Under the pieces are notes generated by a model, which had not been told where the DNA came from, searched no databases, and was given only the letters and a program-made list of their open reading frames with translations. The position numbers and the translations under genes are program-made. DNA of 64,000 nucleotides from Sulfitobacter litoralis (lineage in GTDB: Bacteria; Pseudomonadota; Alphaproteobacteria; Rhodobacterales; Rhodobacteraceae). This document shows positions 36,175-45,595 of the stretch, one piece after another (position 1 is the first letter of the stretch; every line of letters begins with the position of its first letter). The stretch spans positions 1 through 64,000 of the forward strand of contig NZ_FNJD01000009.1 in NCBI RefSeq assembly GCF_900103185.1. Reading direction: 5' to 3'.

Positions 36175-36767
36175 CCCTCGACCGTTTCTACCCGATTTTC
36201 GACAGTGCGGCATGGCTGGACCGACTGGTGCCGCTGGGGATCAAGCTGGTGCAGCTTCGGATAAAGGACACACCAGTCCCCGCCCTGCGCCGCGAAATCC
36301 GGCAGGCCAAAGCGATCTGCGCGGCACATGGCTGCACCTTGGTCATCAACGATCACTGGCATATCGCGCTAGAGGAAGGCTGCGATTTCATCCATCTGGG
36401 TCAGGAGGATCTGGATACCGCAGACCTGTCTGCCATCCGCGACGCGGGTGCGCGGCTTGGGGTCAGCACCCACGACAAGGCAGAGCTGGCCCGTGCCCTC
36501 GACCTGCGCCCCGCGTATATCGCTTTGGGTCCGATCTATCCGACGATCCTGAAAAAGATGAAGTGGCACGAACAGGGGCTTGACCGTCTGCGCGACTGGC
36601 GTGAACTGGTCGGGCAGACCCCGCTGGTGGCAATCGGCGGCATGTCCGTTGCCCGCGCCGCCGGAGCCTTTGACGCCGGTGCCGATTGCGTCGCGGCGGT
36701 GACCGACATCACCCTGCACCCCAGCCCCGAGGACCGCATCGCTGATTGGTTGGGGGCCACACGATGA
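36171..36767 (+). CDS. thiE: Thiamin phosphate synthase
   Basis: The 198-residue TIM-barrel protein has [11 protein letters not shown] and [20 protein letters not shown] at the front and the phosphate loop [12 protein letters not shown] in the second half. It joins HMP-PP and thiazole phosphate to thiamin phosphate. The expected ALGPIFPT...K signature is slightly altered but present. It overlaps thiG and thiF by four bases each. Confidence 0.9.
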   Translation: MTLDRFYPIFDSAAWLDRLVPLGIKLVQLRIKDTPVPALRREIRQAKAICAAHGCTLVINDHWHIALEEGCDFIHLGQEDLDTADLSAIRDAGARLGVSTHDKAELARALDLRPAYIALGPIYPTILKKMKWHEQGLDRLRDWRELVGQTPLVAIGGMSVARAAGAFDAGADCVAAVTDITLHPSPEDRIADWLGATR

Positions 36768-37768
36768 CCCGTTACGACCGGCAGACGATCCTGCCCGAAG
36801 TGGGCACGACAGGCCAACAGGCGCTGGCGGCTGCGCGTGTGGTCGTGGTTGGCGCGGGCGGTCTGGCCGCGCCGGTGCTGCCGCTACTTGCGGGTGCCGG
36901 TGTGGGGCATATCACCTTGATCGATGGGGATCATGTGTCGCTGTCGAACCTGCACCGACAGACACTGTTCACCGAGGCCGATATCGGCACCGCCAAAGTT
37001 ACCGTCGCCGCCCGCGCCATGACCGCACGCAACAGCAACTGTACGGTTGTGTGCCATGCTGTTCCCCTTGCGCCGGACAATGTCGCGACCCTCACCCAAG
37101 ATGCCACGTTGGTGTTGGATTGCGCCGACAGTTTCGCGACCAGCTATGTGCTCTCGGATCACTGCCTTGAGGCGGGTCTGCCCCTGATCAGCGCCTCGGC
37201 GTTGGGGTTCGGGGGCTATGTCGGCGGGTTCTGTGGCGGTGCGCCGTCGCTGCGGGCGGTATTCCCCGACCTGCCCGACCGCGCCGCCAGCTGCGACACG
37301 GCAGGGGTCATGGGGCCGGTCGTTGCCATGGTCGGTGCGGCGCAGGCGCAAATGGCCCTAGCGTGTATTCTGGGATTGTCGCCGTCGCCGCTGGGACAGT
37401 TGGTTAGCTTTGACCTCGCCTCCTACCGCTTTGGCGGCTTTCGCTTCGACACCGCGCCAGAACCCGATCACGGCTTTGGCTTTCTGGCACCGTCGCAAAT
37501 CCGCGCGAACGATTGGGTCGTGGACCTGCGCGGCCAAGGCGAAGCCCCAACAGCCGCAACCCCGACTGCGCTGCGCATCACCCTGCCCGATTTTACCCGA
37601 GATACCCCCCGCCCCTCGCACCAGACCCGCGCGGTGATCGCTTGCCGCTCTGGCCTGCGCGCGTGGCAGGCGGCGACCCATCTGGCCACCTATTGGAACG
37701 GCCCCGTTTCCCTGCTCGCCATGGGCGAACCATCCCCGTTGAAAGGACAAACCGATGAAAATATGTAA
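36764..37768 (+). CDS. thiF: ThiF/MoeB-like adenylyltransferase with rhodanese-like tail
   Basis: The 334-residue E1-like enzyme starts [14 protein letters not shown], has the ATP loop VVVVGAGGLAAPVLPLLAGA, the SLSNLHRQTLF Arg finger and the DCADSFATSYVLSDHC switch. The usual paired zinc-binding CxxC motifs of MoeB/ThiF are weak or missing. Beyond residue 245 a short rhodanese-like segment contains VIACRSGLRAWQAA with a Cys in an active-site loop position. It should adenylate ThiS and may also pass sulfur on to it. Its end overlaps the next gene by 14 bases. Confidence 0.85.
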   Translation: MTRYDRQTILPEVGTTGQQALAAARVVVVGAGGLAAPVLPLLAGAGVGHITLIDGDHVSLSNLHRQTLFTEADIGTAKVTVAARAMTARNSNCTVVCHAVPLAPDNVATLTQDATLVLDCADSFATSYVLSDHCLEAGLPLISASALGFGGYVGGFCGGAPSLRAVFPDLPDRAASCDTAGVMGPVVAMVGAAQAQMALACILGLSPSPLGQLVSFDLASYRFGGFRFDTAPEPDHGFGFLAPSQIRANDWVVDLRGQGEAPTAATPTALRITLPDFTRDTPRPSHQTRAVIACRSGLRAWQAATHLATYWNGPVSLLAMGEPSPLKGQTDENM

Positions 37769-38693
37769 TATTGTTGCGGCACTCGCACTGACCTCTGGTC
37801 CGGCGCTGGCGCAGGACGAGATGACGCTGCTGCTGGACTGGTTCGTGAACCCGGACCACGGGCCGATCATCGTCGCACAGGAAAAAGGGTATTTCGCCGA
37901 AAAAGACCTGAAGGTAGAGGTCATCGCCCCCGCCGATCCGTCCGACCCGCCCAAACTGGTCGCTGCGGGCAAGGCGGACCTCGCGATTTCCTATCAGCCG
38001 CAACTGCACCTGCAAATCCACGAAGGCTTGCCGCTACAACGGGTCGGCACGCTGGTCGCCACACCGCTGAACTGCCTGCTGGCGTTGACGGACGGACCCA
38101 TTGCGTCCCCAGCGGATTTGGCGGGCAAAAAAGTCGGATTCTCTGTTGGCGGTGTTGAAGAAGCAGTGCTCGGCGCGATCCTGACCCATCACGGGCTGTC
38201 GCTGGATGATGTGGAACTCGTCAACGTGAACTGGTCGCTGTCGCCGTCTCTGATGTCCGGTCAGGTCGACGCCGTCATCGGTGCGTTCCGTAATTTCGAG
38301 CTGAACCAGATGGATATCGAAGGTGTCGACGGTACCTGCTTTTATGTCGAGGAAGAGGGCCTGCCACCTTATGACGAGCTGATCTACGTCGCCAACCGCG
38401 ACACGATGGACAAAGACATGATCGCACGGTTTCTGGCAGCCACAGAGAAAGCGACGCAATATATCGTGAACCACCCTGAAGAGAGCTGGGAAATCTTCGC
38501 CGCGACCTCGGTCGACCTACAAGACGAGCTAAACGCCCGCGCATGGAAGGACACGCTGCCGCGTTTTGCCCTGCGGCCGACAGCAATGGATGCCGGTCGC
38601 TACGCCACATTCGAGACGTTCTTGCACGATGCGGGGCTGACCCCCACGATCTCGCCCGTGTCGACCATCGCCATCGATGTGACCGTCCCATGA
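37755..38693 (+). CDS. thiY: ABC transporter substrate-binding protein for a thiamin pyrimidine precursor (ThiY type)
   Basis: The 312-residue protein has a signal peptide to about residue 20 (LTSGPALAQDEMT) and the NMT1/THI5-like fold: LLLDWFVNPDHGPIIVAQEK, EVIAPADPSDPPKLVAAGKA and KKVGFSVGGVEEAVLGAIL. ThiY proteins bind formylaminopyrimidine or HMP. With the ATPase and permease genes after tenA it forms a ThiXYZ importer. Confidence 0.88.
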   Translation: MKICNIVAALALTSGPALAQDEMTLLLDWFVNPDHGPIIVAQEKGYFAEKDLKVEVIAPADPSDPPKLVAAGKADLAISYQPQLHLQIHEGLPLQRVGTLVATPLNCLLALTDGPIASPADLAGKKVGFSVGGVEEAVLGAILTHHGLSLDDVELVNVNWSLSPSLMSGQVDAVIGAFRNFELNQMDIEGVDGTCFYVEEEGLPPYDELIYVANRDTMDKDMIARFLAATEKATQYIVNHPEESWEIFAATSVDLQDELNARAWKDTLPRFALRPTAMDAGRYATFETFLHDAGLTPTISPVSTIAIDVTVP

Positions 38694-39373
38694 CCGCGCC
38701 GGACTATGGCCACAGCTTCGCGCTTTGGCGCGGAGCGGCAGCAGAGGACTGGCAGGGCTACACCCATCATCCTTTCGTTGAAGGGCTGCGCGACGGGAGT
38801 CTGCCACGCCGCTGTTTTTTGAACTATTTGATCCAGGACTATGTTTTCCTTGTGCATTTCGCCCGCGCCTGGTCCATGGCCGTGGTCAAGTCCGAGACGC
38901 TGGAAGAGATGAAGACCTGCGCCACCACGGTCGATGCGCTGGTCAATCACGAGATGGCATTGCACATTCGCACCTGTGGCGAGGCTGGCATCAGCGAAGC
39001 CGCGCTGTTCAACGCAACCGAAGCCCCCGCGAACCTCGCCTATACGCGCTATGTGCTCGATGCGGGGATGCAGGGCGATTTCCTCGACCTCATGGCGGCA
39101 CTGCTACCTTGCGTCATGGGTTATGCCGAGATCGGGCAACGGTTGGCACAGACGCGCAGCGCTGACACCCCCTATGCCGAGTGGATCGATACCTATGCCG
39201 ACCTCGGGTATCAGAAAATGTGCCAGACAGTCGGCGCGATGGTCGATCAATCAGTTGCGCGGCGGATCGGCGATCTTGAACACGCACCCCGTCGCGATAC
39301 GCTGCAAAAACGCTTTGCGACCGCCACGCGGCTAGAGATCGGGTTCTGGCAGATGGGGCTGGACCTGCCATGA
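38690..39373 (+). CDS. tenA: Aminopyrimidine aminohydrolase / thiaminase II
   Basis: The 227-residue all-helical enzyme has HPFVEGLRDGSLPRRCFLNY, LIQDYVFLVHFARAWSMAVV and LLPCVMGYAEIGQRLA; the Cys in the last is the catalytic residue position of TenA. It hydrolyses base-degraded thiamin (aminopyrimidine) to HMP, which fits its place inside a pyrimidine salvage importer. The ATG at 38690 overlaps the thiY stop by four bases. Confidence 0.92.
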   Translation: MTAPDYGHSFALWRGAAAEDWQGYTHHPFVEGLRDGSLPRRCFLNYLIQDYVFLVHFARAWSMAVVKSETLEEMKTCATTVDALVNHEMALHIRTCGEAGISEAALFNATEAPANLAYTRYVLDAGMQGDFLDLMAALLPCVMGYAEIGQRLAQTRSADTPYAEWIDTYADLGYQKMCQTVGAMVDQSVARRIGDLEHAPRRDTLQKRFATATRLEIGFWQMGLDLP

Positions 39374-40095
39374 CCCCCCCGCCCGCATTGCACCTTGTCG
39401 GGCAACACCAGATCGACAGCCGCCCGTTGTTCGATGCCGACATTACGTTGCCCGCAGGCTCATGGACCTGTTTGTTGGGGCCATCGGGCGTCGGCAAATC
39501 CACTGTGCTTCGGCTCATGCTCGGGCTGGAAACCGGCGGGGTGTTTGCGGGCACGATCTCCCCGTCCGACGGGCAGCCGCTGGACGGGCGGATCAGCTAT
39601 ATGGCGCAGTCCGATCTGCTGTTGCCGTGGCTGAGCGTGATCGACAACATCATGATCGGCGACAGGTTGCGCGGCGTCCCCCCCGACAGGGACCGCGCAA
39701 CTGACATGCTTGCGCGCGTCGGGCTGGCGGACCATGCGCAAAAGAAGCCGTTGGCGCTGTCGGGCGGCATGCGACAACGCGCAGCACTTGCGCGGACCTT
39801 GCTCGAAGACCGTCCCGTCGTCTTTCTGGACGAACCCTTTTCGGCGCTGGACGCCGGCACCCGCGCCGCTATGCAAGAGCTCGCTGCGGAATTGTTGAGC
39901 GGACGCACAGTGTTGTTGGTGACCCATGATCCGGCAGAGGCCGCGCGGCTGGCAGATCACATCCTGATCCTGTCCGCCGAGGGCGCACAAAGCTGGCCCG
40001 TGCCCGCGACACCCGTACCACGCGCCATCACCGCGCCCGAAACATGGGCCTGTCAAAGCGCGCTGTTATCCCATCTACGCGGTGTTCCCGCATGA
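39370..40095 (+). CDS. thiZ: ABC transporter ATP-binding protein (ThiZ type)
   Basis: The 241-residue ATPase has Walker A GPSGVGKSTVL, Q-loop YMAQSDLLLPWLS, signature LSGGMRQRAALARTL, Walker B PVVFLDEPFSALD and the switch His in LVTHDPAEAA. It energises pyrimidine-precursor import. It overlaps tenA and thiX by four bases. Confidence 0.9.
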   Translation: MTPPPALHLVGQHQIDSRPLFDADITLPAGSWTCLLGPSGVGKSTVLRLMLGLETGGVFAGTISPSDGQPLDGRISYMAQSDLLLPWLSVIDNIMIGDRLRGVPPDRDRATDMLARVGLADHAQKKPLALSGGMRQRAALARTLLEDRPVVFLDEPFSALDAGTRAAMQELAAELLSGRTVLLVTHDPAEAARLADHILILSAEGAQSWPVPATPVPRAITAPETWACQSALLSHLRGVPA

Positions 40096-40835
40096 GGCGC
40101 AGTGACATACCGCTTGCGATCCTGCTGGGGCTGGCGCTGTGGCAAGGCATCGTACTGCTGACCGATGCACCGCATTACATCCTGCCCTCGCCATGGCGCG
40201 TGGCGCAAGCGGCGTATTATGCCCGCGTGAGCCTTTTGGAAAATGCCTGGGTGACCACGGTCGAGGTGCTGCTGGGTCTGCTCATCGGTACGGGCCTGGG
40301 GGCCGCGACCGCGATCCAGTTGTCGCAGTCCAAAACCTCCGAGCGTCTTTTGCTGCCGCTGTTGGTCTTTACCCAAGCCGTGCCTGTCTTTGCGCTCGCG
40401 CCGCTGCTGACGCTGTGGTTTGGTTACGGGATGGGGTCAAAGATCGTGATGGCGGTGCTGATCATCTATTTTCCGGTAACTTCGGCCTTTCACGACGGGT
40501 TGACCCGCGTGCCCACCGGCTACCGTGATCTGGCCCAATCGATGGGGGCACGCCGCTTGCGTTTTATGCGCCATGTGCAAATCCCGCAGGCGCTGCCGAG
40601 CCTTGCAACGGGGCTGCGGCTGGCAGCCGTCTATGCGCCCATCGGGGCCGTGATTGGCGAATGGGTCGGTGCGTCAAAGGGCCTTGGCTATCTGATGCTG
40701 CTCGCCAATGGCCGCGCCAAGATCGATCTGATGTTTGCCGCCCTGATCGTGCTGGCGTGCCTGACCGTCCTGCTGCATTTCGCCGTCGGGCAGTTGGCGC
40801 TGCGCCTGACACGCTATGCCGAAGGGCGCATGTAA
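40092..40835 (+). CDS. thiX: ABC transporter permease (ThiX type)
   Basis: The 247-residue membrane protein has six hydrophobic segments and the EAA loop LAQSMGARRLRFMRHVQIPQ (about 158-177) that contacts ThiZ. It is the last gene of the thiamin operon. The ATG at 40092 overlaps thiZ; the longer frame from 40044 is inside thiZ. Confidence 0.88.
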   Translation: MRRSDIPLAILLGLALWQGIVLLTDAPHYILPSPWRVAQAAYYARVSLLENAWVTTVEVLLGLLIGTGLGAATAIQLSQSKTSERLLLPLLVFTQAVPVFALAPLLTLWFGYGMGSKIVMAVLIIYFPVTSAFHDGLTRVPTGYRDLAQSMGARRLRFMRHVQIPQALPSLATGLRLAAVYAPIGAVIGEWVGASKGLGYLMLLANGRAKIDLMFAALIVLACLTVLLHFAVGQLALRLTRYAEGRM

Positions 40836-40843
40836 ATAGGTCT

Positions 40844-40872
40844 GGATCACGCCCGCTAACGGGGCGTGATCC
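40844..40872. terminator. Hairpin at the end of the thiamin operon
   Basis: The perfect stem GGATCACGCCC / GGGCGTGATCC has a seven-base loop and lies between converging genes. No T run follows, so it may be a Rho-assisted or 3'-end-protecting structure. Confidence 0.6.
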
Positions 40873-40882
40873 AAAGCACTCG

Positions 40883-41692
40883 TTACTCGGCGTTGGGGCG
40901 GACCCGCGCGCCACTTTTATCGGCAAAGGCCGCGAGGCGGGCACGGGCGTCAGGCTGGGTATTGACCACACCGGCCACCACGGCCTCGGCATAGGCGGCA
41001 TCCATTGCGGACATGTTTTGCATGTGGCTCACCGCGCTACAAATCGCAAAGTTAGACAGCGGCAGGTTCTGGGCTGTCTGGCGGGCAAGCTCCATCGCCT
41101 TGTCCATGCTGGAGCCTTCGACGATATACTGCGCCAACCCTAGATCGACCGCCTCTTGCCCCTGATAGACACGGCCCGTCAGCATCATATCGATCATCCG
41201 GGCCTTCCCCACCAGATCGGTGACACGGATCGTTGCACCCCCGCCCGTGAACAGACCACGCTGGCCTTCGGGAAGCGCGAAATACGCGCTTTGATCCATC
41301 ACCCGCACATGGGCAGAGCTGGCAAGTTCAAGCCCCCCACCGACGACAGCCCCCTGCAACGCGGCGATCACCGGCACGCCGCCATATTCCATCTTGTTGA
41401 ACGCTTCGTGCCAACGCAGACAGACGTGCATGAAATCGGCAGGGCTGCGGTCTTCATCATGGTGTTCAATCAGGTCTAGCCCGGCGCAAAAGTGATCCCC
41501 CGCGCCTGCGAGAACCACGGCACGGACACCGGCACGGGGTGCCGCGGAAAAAAAGGTCACCAGCTCCTCGATCGTGTCGATATCCAGCGCATTCCGCTTG
41601 GTGGGCCGATTCAGGGTCACCACCCAAACGCCATCGTCATGCGCCTTGATATCCAAGTTGCGGTAGCTGGTCGGATCAATCTGAACGGCCAT
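40883..41692 (-). CDS. Enoyl-CoA hydratase/isomerase (crotonase) family protein
   Basis: The 269-residue protein has the crotonase fold: [20 protein letters not shown], the first oxyanion loop [15 protein letters not shown] (about 65-79) and the second, [20 protein letters not shown], with [15 protein letters not shown] after it. The usual hydratase Glu positions are not both clear, so hydratase, isomerase or another acyl-CoA role is open. GAGGAGG precedes the ATG at 41692. Confidence 0.85.
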   Translation of the reverse strand: MAVQIDPTSYRNLDIKAHDDGVWVVTLNRPTKRNALDIDTIEELVTFFSAAPRAGVRAVVLAGAGDHFCAGLDLIEHHDEDRSPADFMHVCLRWHEAFNKMEYGGVPVIAALQGAVVGGGLELASSAHVRVMDQSAYFALPEGQRGLFTGGGATIRVTDLVGKARMIDMMLTGRVYQGQEAVDLGLAQYIVEGSSMDKAMELARQTAQNLPLSNFAICSAVSHMQNMSAMDAAYAEAVVAGVVNTQPDARARLAAFADKSGARVRPNAE

Positions 41693-42061
41693 GTGAATTC
41701 CTCCTCTTTTAGAGCCGGCTTTTCGGTCGGCCCCGATGCCTCGCTGCTGCAAGGTCTTGCTGAATATAAGCAAAAGGCACTCCCACCTTTTGCGTGAATG
41801 CCCATTGAGTAACCTGCCCGTGACACCCCGTCTATCGGTGTTCCGCTGATTTCAGCACGTCGACTTCCCCAAAGGCAAAGCCCCCGTTAAGATTCGTGCA
41901 TCGGGGATCACCTTTCGGCGGCAAAACCGTTTGAAAACGCACTGCTAGCGTGTGAATTTACCGCGTTCCGGCACAGGATAGGAAAAAAATCGAAAATAAT
42001 CGTCGGGGCGGCAAAAATGGGGTTGAACCCCGCCCGATCCTTGGGGTACTGAAGCGTTACC
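41693..42061. other. Intergenic region before tRNA-Val
   Basis: About 370 bases hold the promoter of the crotonase gene on the minus strand and that of the tRNA on the plus strand. AT-rich sequence near 41980-42000 (GGAAAAAAATCGAAAATAAT) is a likely tRNA promoter zone. No frame or repeat was found. Confidence 0.5.
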
Positions 42062-42137
<76 letters not shown>

Positions 42138-42266
42138 TTTTTCTACATATACACAGTTCTACCAACGCAACCTGCGCTAACGGTGACAGGGTTTTCTGCG
42201 TTTGTTTCCAGAGTCTTATTAGCCTGCCCCCGCTTGGATCGGTTGCCCGAGCTTTGCAGACAGCAA

Positions 42267-42290
42267 AGCCCCCCACCGAGGTGGAGGGCT
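42267..42290. terminator. Hairpin between tRNA-Val and the HU gene
   Basis: AGCCCCCCACC and GGTGGAGGGCT pair around a two-base loop with one mismatch. On the minus strand it is followed by TTTGCT and probably terminates the HU transcript. Confidence 0.55.
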
Positions 42291-42350
42291 GTTGTCACTG
42301 TCATATATATAAGAAAATAATCTGCGCCGGAAAAGCGGCAGACTAAGGGA

Positions 42351-42728
42351 TCACAGGTCGGTCAAATCGCCATCAGCGTCTTGCGCTGGACCGTCGCCCT
42401 GACCCGGTGTCAACTGACGTACCTTAACGCGGATCATCTTGCCGTTCTTCAACTCTTTTTCGTTGATCACCTTCAGCTTACCAAACGGCAGAAGGTTCAG
42501 TTCGCGACTGTCTGACAAGGCTTCCCCGAGAACAGAAAGCATCGCCTCTACCACGGGTTTCGCATCGCGTTTCTTCACGCCAGAACGTTCGACCACCGTA
42601 TCGATCAGCTCTTTCTTGCGCATCACCGGCCCCAAGATCACCGGATGTGGGGCATCAACAACGGCGGGAGCTGCAGTATCGTCTGCGATGTCGGCTTTGG
42701 GCGTATTGAATTCTTTAGGAGTAGTCAT
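42351..42728 (-). CDS. HU-family DNA-binding protein with extended ends
   Basis: The 125-residue protein has an HU/IHF core from about residue 36 (MRKKELIDTVVERSGVKKRD, then LSVLGEALSDSRELNLLPFG) with a short arm, preceded by 35 residues of acidic/Pro-Ala linker and ended by an acidic tail. The DNA-bending arm with the usual Pro is short, so binding may be weaker than for standard HU. It follows lon on the same strand, the conserved lon-hup order. It could start at the internal Met of VMRKKEL, but the upstream ATG has a ribosome site (AGGACGAG). Confidence 0.82.
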   Translation of the reverse strand: MTTPKEFNTPKADIADDTAAPAVVDAPHPVILGPVMRKKELIDTVVERSGVKKRDAKPVVEAMLSVLGEALSDSRELNLLPFGKLKVINEKELKNGKMIRVKVRQLTPGQGDGPAQDADGDLTDL

Positions 42729-42843
42729 AATGCTGCTCGTCCTTTCAGGAGGTTAGCAAAACCCTAGCGAGGCGGCGGCAGGTCATCCAGAAAGGCCTGG
42801 TGCCAAACCCGTATCGGGCGAAAATTCATATGGCTTATGTTAG

Positions 42844-42867
42844 AAAGCCCGCCCCGAGGGGCGGACT
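42844..42867 (-). terminator. Terminator after lon
   Basis: On the minus strand AAGTCCGCCCC, TCG and GGGCGGGCTTTC form a strong hairpin with a short T run 20 bases after the lon stop. Confidence 0.8.
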
Positions 42868-42888
42868 TATCGTCATTGGCGTTGCAGC

Positions 42889-45300
42889 TTAGTGCGCTGT
42901 GGCACTGTCACCTGCGGCGTTCCGACGGGCCAAAGCAGCGGCGGCGGCGGCGTCCTCCGCATCTTGATCCCATTCAATCGCTTGCGGCTCACGGACCAGC
43001 GCGTGCTTCAACACCTCGGAGACGTGTTTGACGGGAATAATGGTCAGCCCTTCTTTCACGTTATCCGGGATATCCGGCAGATCTTTTTCGTTCTCGGTCG
43101 GGATGAGAACCGTTGTGATCCCACCACGCAGCGCCGCCAACAGCTTTTCTTTCAGGCCGCCGATTGGCATCGCATTCCCGCGCAAGGACACCTCCCCCGT
43201 CATCGCAATATCGCGACGCACGGGAATCTGGGTCAGCACCGACACGATCGATGTCACCATCGCCAGACCGGCAGAGGGACCATCTTTGGGCGTTGCACCA
43301 TCCGGCACGTGAACGTGGATATCCAGCGTATCGAACTTGGGCGGCTTTACCCCGATCTTGGGGCTGATCGACCGCACATAGCTGCTCGCCGCGTCGATGG
43401 ATTCCTTCATCACATCGCCGAGCTTACCGGTGGTTTTCATCCGGCCCTTACCCGGCAGGCGCAATGCTTCGATCTGCAACAATTCGCCACCGACCGAGGT
43501 GTAGGCCAATCCGGTTACGACACCGATCTGATCCTCAAGCTCGGCCAAGCCGTAGCGGTGCTTTTTCACGCCGAGGAAATCCTCGATGTTGTCGCCCGTG
43601 ACAGTAATCGCGTCGGCCTCTTTCTTGACAATCTTGGTCAACGATTTCCGCGCAACCTTGGCGATCTCGCGCTCAAGATTCCGCACGCCGGCCTCGCGGG
43701 TGTAGTAGCGGATCATGCTGGTCAAGGCACTGTCTTCGATGGCAAATTCCTTTGCCTTCAGACCGTGGTTCTTGATCTGCTTGGCCACAAGGTGCTGCTT
43801 CGCGATCTCGCGTTTTTCATCCTCGGTATAGCCAGACAGGGGGATAATCTCCATCCGGTCGAGCAAAGGTCCGGGCATGTTGTAGCTGTTCGATGTGGTC
43901 AGGAACATGACGTTCGACAAGTCGTATTCCACCTCAAGGTAGTGGTCGACGAATGTACCGTTTTGTTCCGGATCAAGCACCTCGAGCATGGCCGATGCGG
44001 GGTCGCCACGGAAATCCTGCCCCATCTTGTCGATCTCGTCGAGCAGGACAAGCGGGTTCGTGGTTTTCGCCTTTTTCAGCGCCTGAATGATCTTACCGGG
44101 CATGGAGCCGATGTAGGTCCGACGGTGACCGCGAATCTCGGATTCGTCCCGCACACCACCAAGCGAGATGCGAATGAATTCGCGCCCCGTGGCCTTGGCA
44201 ACGGATTTACCCAACGATGTTTTACCCACACCAGGAGGGCCGACGAGGCACATGATCGGGCCCTTCAGCTTGCTGGACCGTTGTTGCACGGCAAGGTATT
44301 CGACAATGCGTTCTTTAACCTTTTCAAGGCCATAGTGATCGTCGTCCAGCACCTGCTGTGCTTTCCCAAGATCCTTCTTGGTGCGCGATTTTACGCCCCA
44401 CGGGATCGACAGGATCCAGTCGAGGTAGTTGCGCACAACGGTGGCTTCCGCAGACATGGGCGACATGTTCTTGAGCTTCTTCAGCTCGGCGTCGACCTTC
44501 TCCTTGGCCTCTTTGCTCAGCTTGGTGTCCGCGATGCGGGCTTCCAGTTCGGCGACTTCGTTCTTGCCGTCTTCGCCATCGCCAAGCTCGTTCTGAATGG
44601 CTTTCATCTGCTCGTTCAGATAATACTCGCGCTGCGTCTTCTCCATCTGGGATTTGACGCGGGTCTTGATCTTTTTCTCGACCTGCAGAACGGACATTTC
44701 GCCCTGCATCAGACCATATACTTTCTCGAGCCGCTCGGACACCGACAGGGTCTCGAGCAGGTCTTGTTTCTGCTCGACCTCGATCCCGAGATGCCCGGCC
44801 ACCAGATCAGCCAGACGTGCAGGCTCGGACGCTTCGGTCACTGCGGACAGCGCTTCTTCGGGGACGTTTTTCTTGACCTTGGAATACCGCTCGAACTCTT
44901 CGGCGACGGATTTCAACAGCGCCTGCGTGGTGGTCTCGTCACCGGGCTCTTCCGTCAGGTATTCGGCTGTCGCTTCAAAGAAGCTATCGTTCTCAAGGTA
45001 TTCAGTGATGCGCACGCGCGCCTGACCTTCGACCAACACCTTCACGGTGCCGTCGGGAAGCTTCAGCAGTTGCAACACGTTCGCCAACACGCCGGTGTTG
45101 AAAATACCGTCGGAATCGGGGTCATCCACACCGGGGTCGATCTGGCTGGACAGCAAAATCTGCTTGTCATCGGCCATGACTTCTTCGAGGGCGCGCACGG
45201 ATTTATCGCGGCCTACAAAAAGCGGTACGATCATGTGGGGGAACACCACAATATCGCGCAGGGGCAACACCGGGTAGGATGCGTTCAGAGGCTCTAACAT
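42889..45300 (-). CDS. lon: ATP-dependent protease Lon
   Basis: The 803-residue protein has the Lon order: N-terminal substrate-binding domain (YPVLPLRDIVVFPHMIVPLF), a helical region with a coiled coil (YYLNEQMKAIQNELGD), an AAA+ module with Walker A GPPGVGKTSL and Walker B LVLLDEIDKMG, and the serine-lysine protease with the catalytic Ser in PKDGPSAG (about 680) and Lys about 43 residues later in GLKEKLLAA. It degrades misfolded and regulatory proteins in the cytosol. The ATG at 45300 follows AAGGAAAA; the frame extends to 45360 but the added residues are not typical. Confidence 0.97.
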   Translation of the reverse strand: MLEPLNASYPVLPLRDIVVFPHMIVPLFVGRDKSVRALEEVMADDKQILLSSQIDPGVDDPDSDGIFNTGVLANVLQLLKLPDGTVKVLVEGQARVRITEYLENDSFFEATAEYLTEEPGDETTTQALLKSVAEEFERYSKVKKNVPEEALSAVTEASEPARLADLVAGHLGIEVEQKQDLLETLSVSERLEKVYGLMQGEMSVLQVEKKIKTRVKSQMEKTQREYYLNEQMKAIQNELGDGEDGKNEVAELEARIADTKLSKEAKEKVDAELKKLKNMSPMSAEATVVRNYLDWILSIPWGVKSRTKKDLGKAQQVLDDDHYGLEKVKERIVEYLAVQQRSSKLKGPIMCLVGPPGVGKTSLGKSVAKATGREFIRISLGGVRDESEIRGHRRTYIGSMPGKIIQALKKAKTTNPLVLLDEIDKMGQDFRGDPASAMLEVLDPEQNGTFVDHYLEVEYDLSNVMFLTTSNSYNMPGPLLDRMEIIPLSGYTEDEKREIAKQHLVAKQIKNHGLKAKEFAIEDSALTSMIRYYTREAGVRNLEREIAKVARKSLTKIVKKEADAITVTGDNIEDFLGVKKHRYGLAELEDQIGVVTGLAYTSVGGELLQIEALRLPGKGRMKTTGKLGDVMKESIDAASSYVRSISPKIGVKPPKFDTLDIHVHVPDGATPKDGPSAGLAMVTSIVSVLTQIPVRRDIAMTGEVSLRGNAMPIGGLKEKLLAALRGGITTVLIPTENEKDLPDIPDNVKEGLTIIPVKHVSEVLKHALVREPQAIEWDQDAEDAAAAAALARRNAAGDSATAH

Positions 45301-45595
45301 GCTCTTTTCCTTATACTGCAAGATGACACTGGCCCCTATCTTAGGCGACCGTTCGTTCATCTCCTGTTCTGAGTAGGATACTTGGGGACCCTACTCGCCT
45401 GTTTCAATCCCCATGATGCTGTGATCCGTTCGTATGCGGGTCATCTGGCGAGAGGTTCTCCCTAGAATGAACCGCCACCGGCGGACAGACAAGCGCGGAT
45501 CGCATGATTAGCGCCGAAAAGCGCCAATAACCATGGTTAACCGGCCCGAATGACAAAAAACGGGCCGGAAATGTGCTTTTTCGCGCTTAGCGAGC
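45301..45595. other. Intergenic region upstream of lon
   Basis: About 295 bases hold the lon promoter and the end of the OYE transcript. The inverted repeat CCGGCCCG / CGGGCCGG at 45541-45568 has a twelve-base loop and may end the OYE transcript. No gene was found. Confidence 0.45.

Noticed and set aside
42892-45297. 801-residue plus frame opposite lon
   Set aside because: An antisense shadow of lon, produced by GC-rich third positions.
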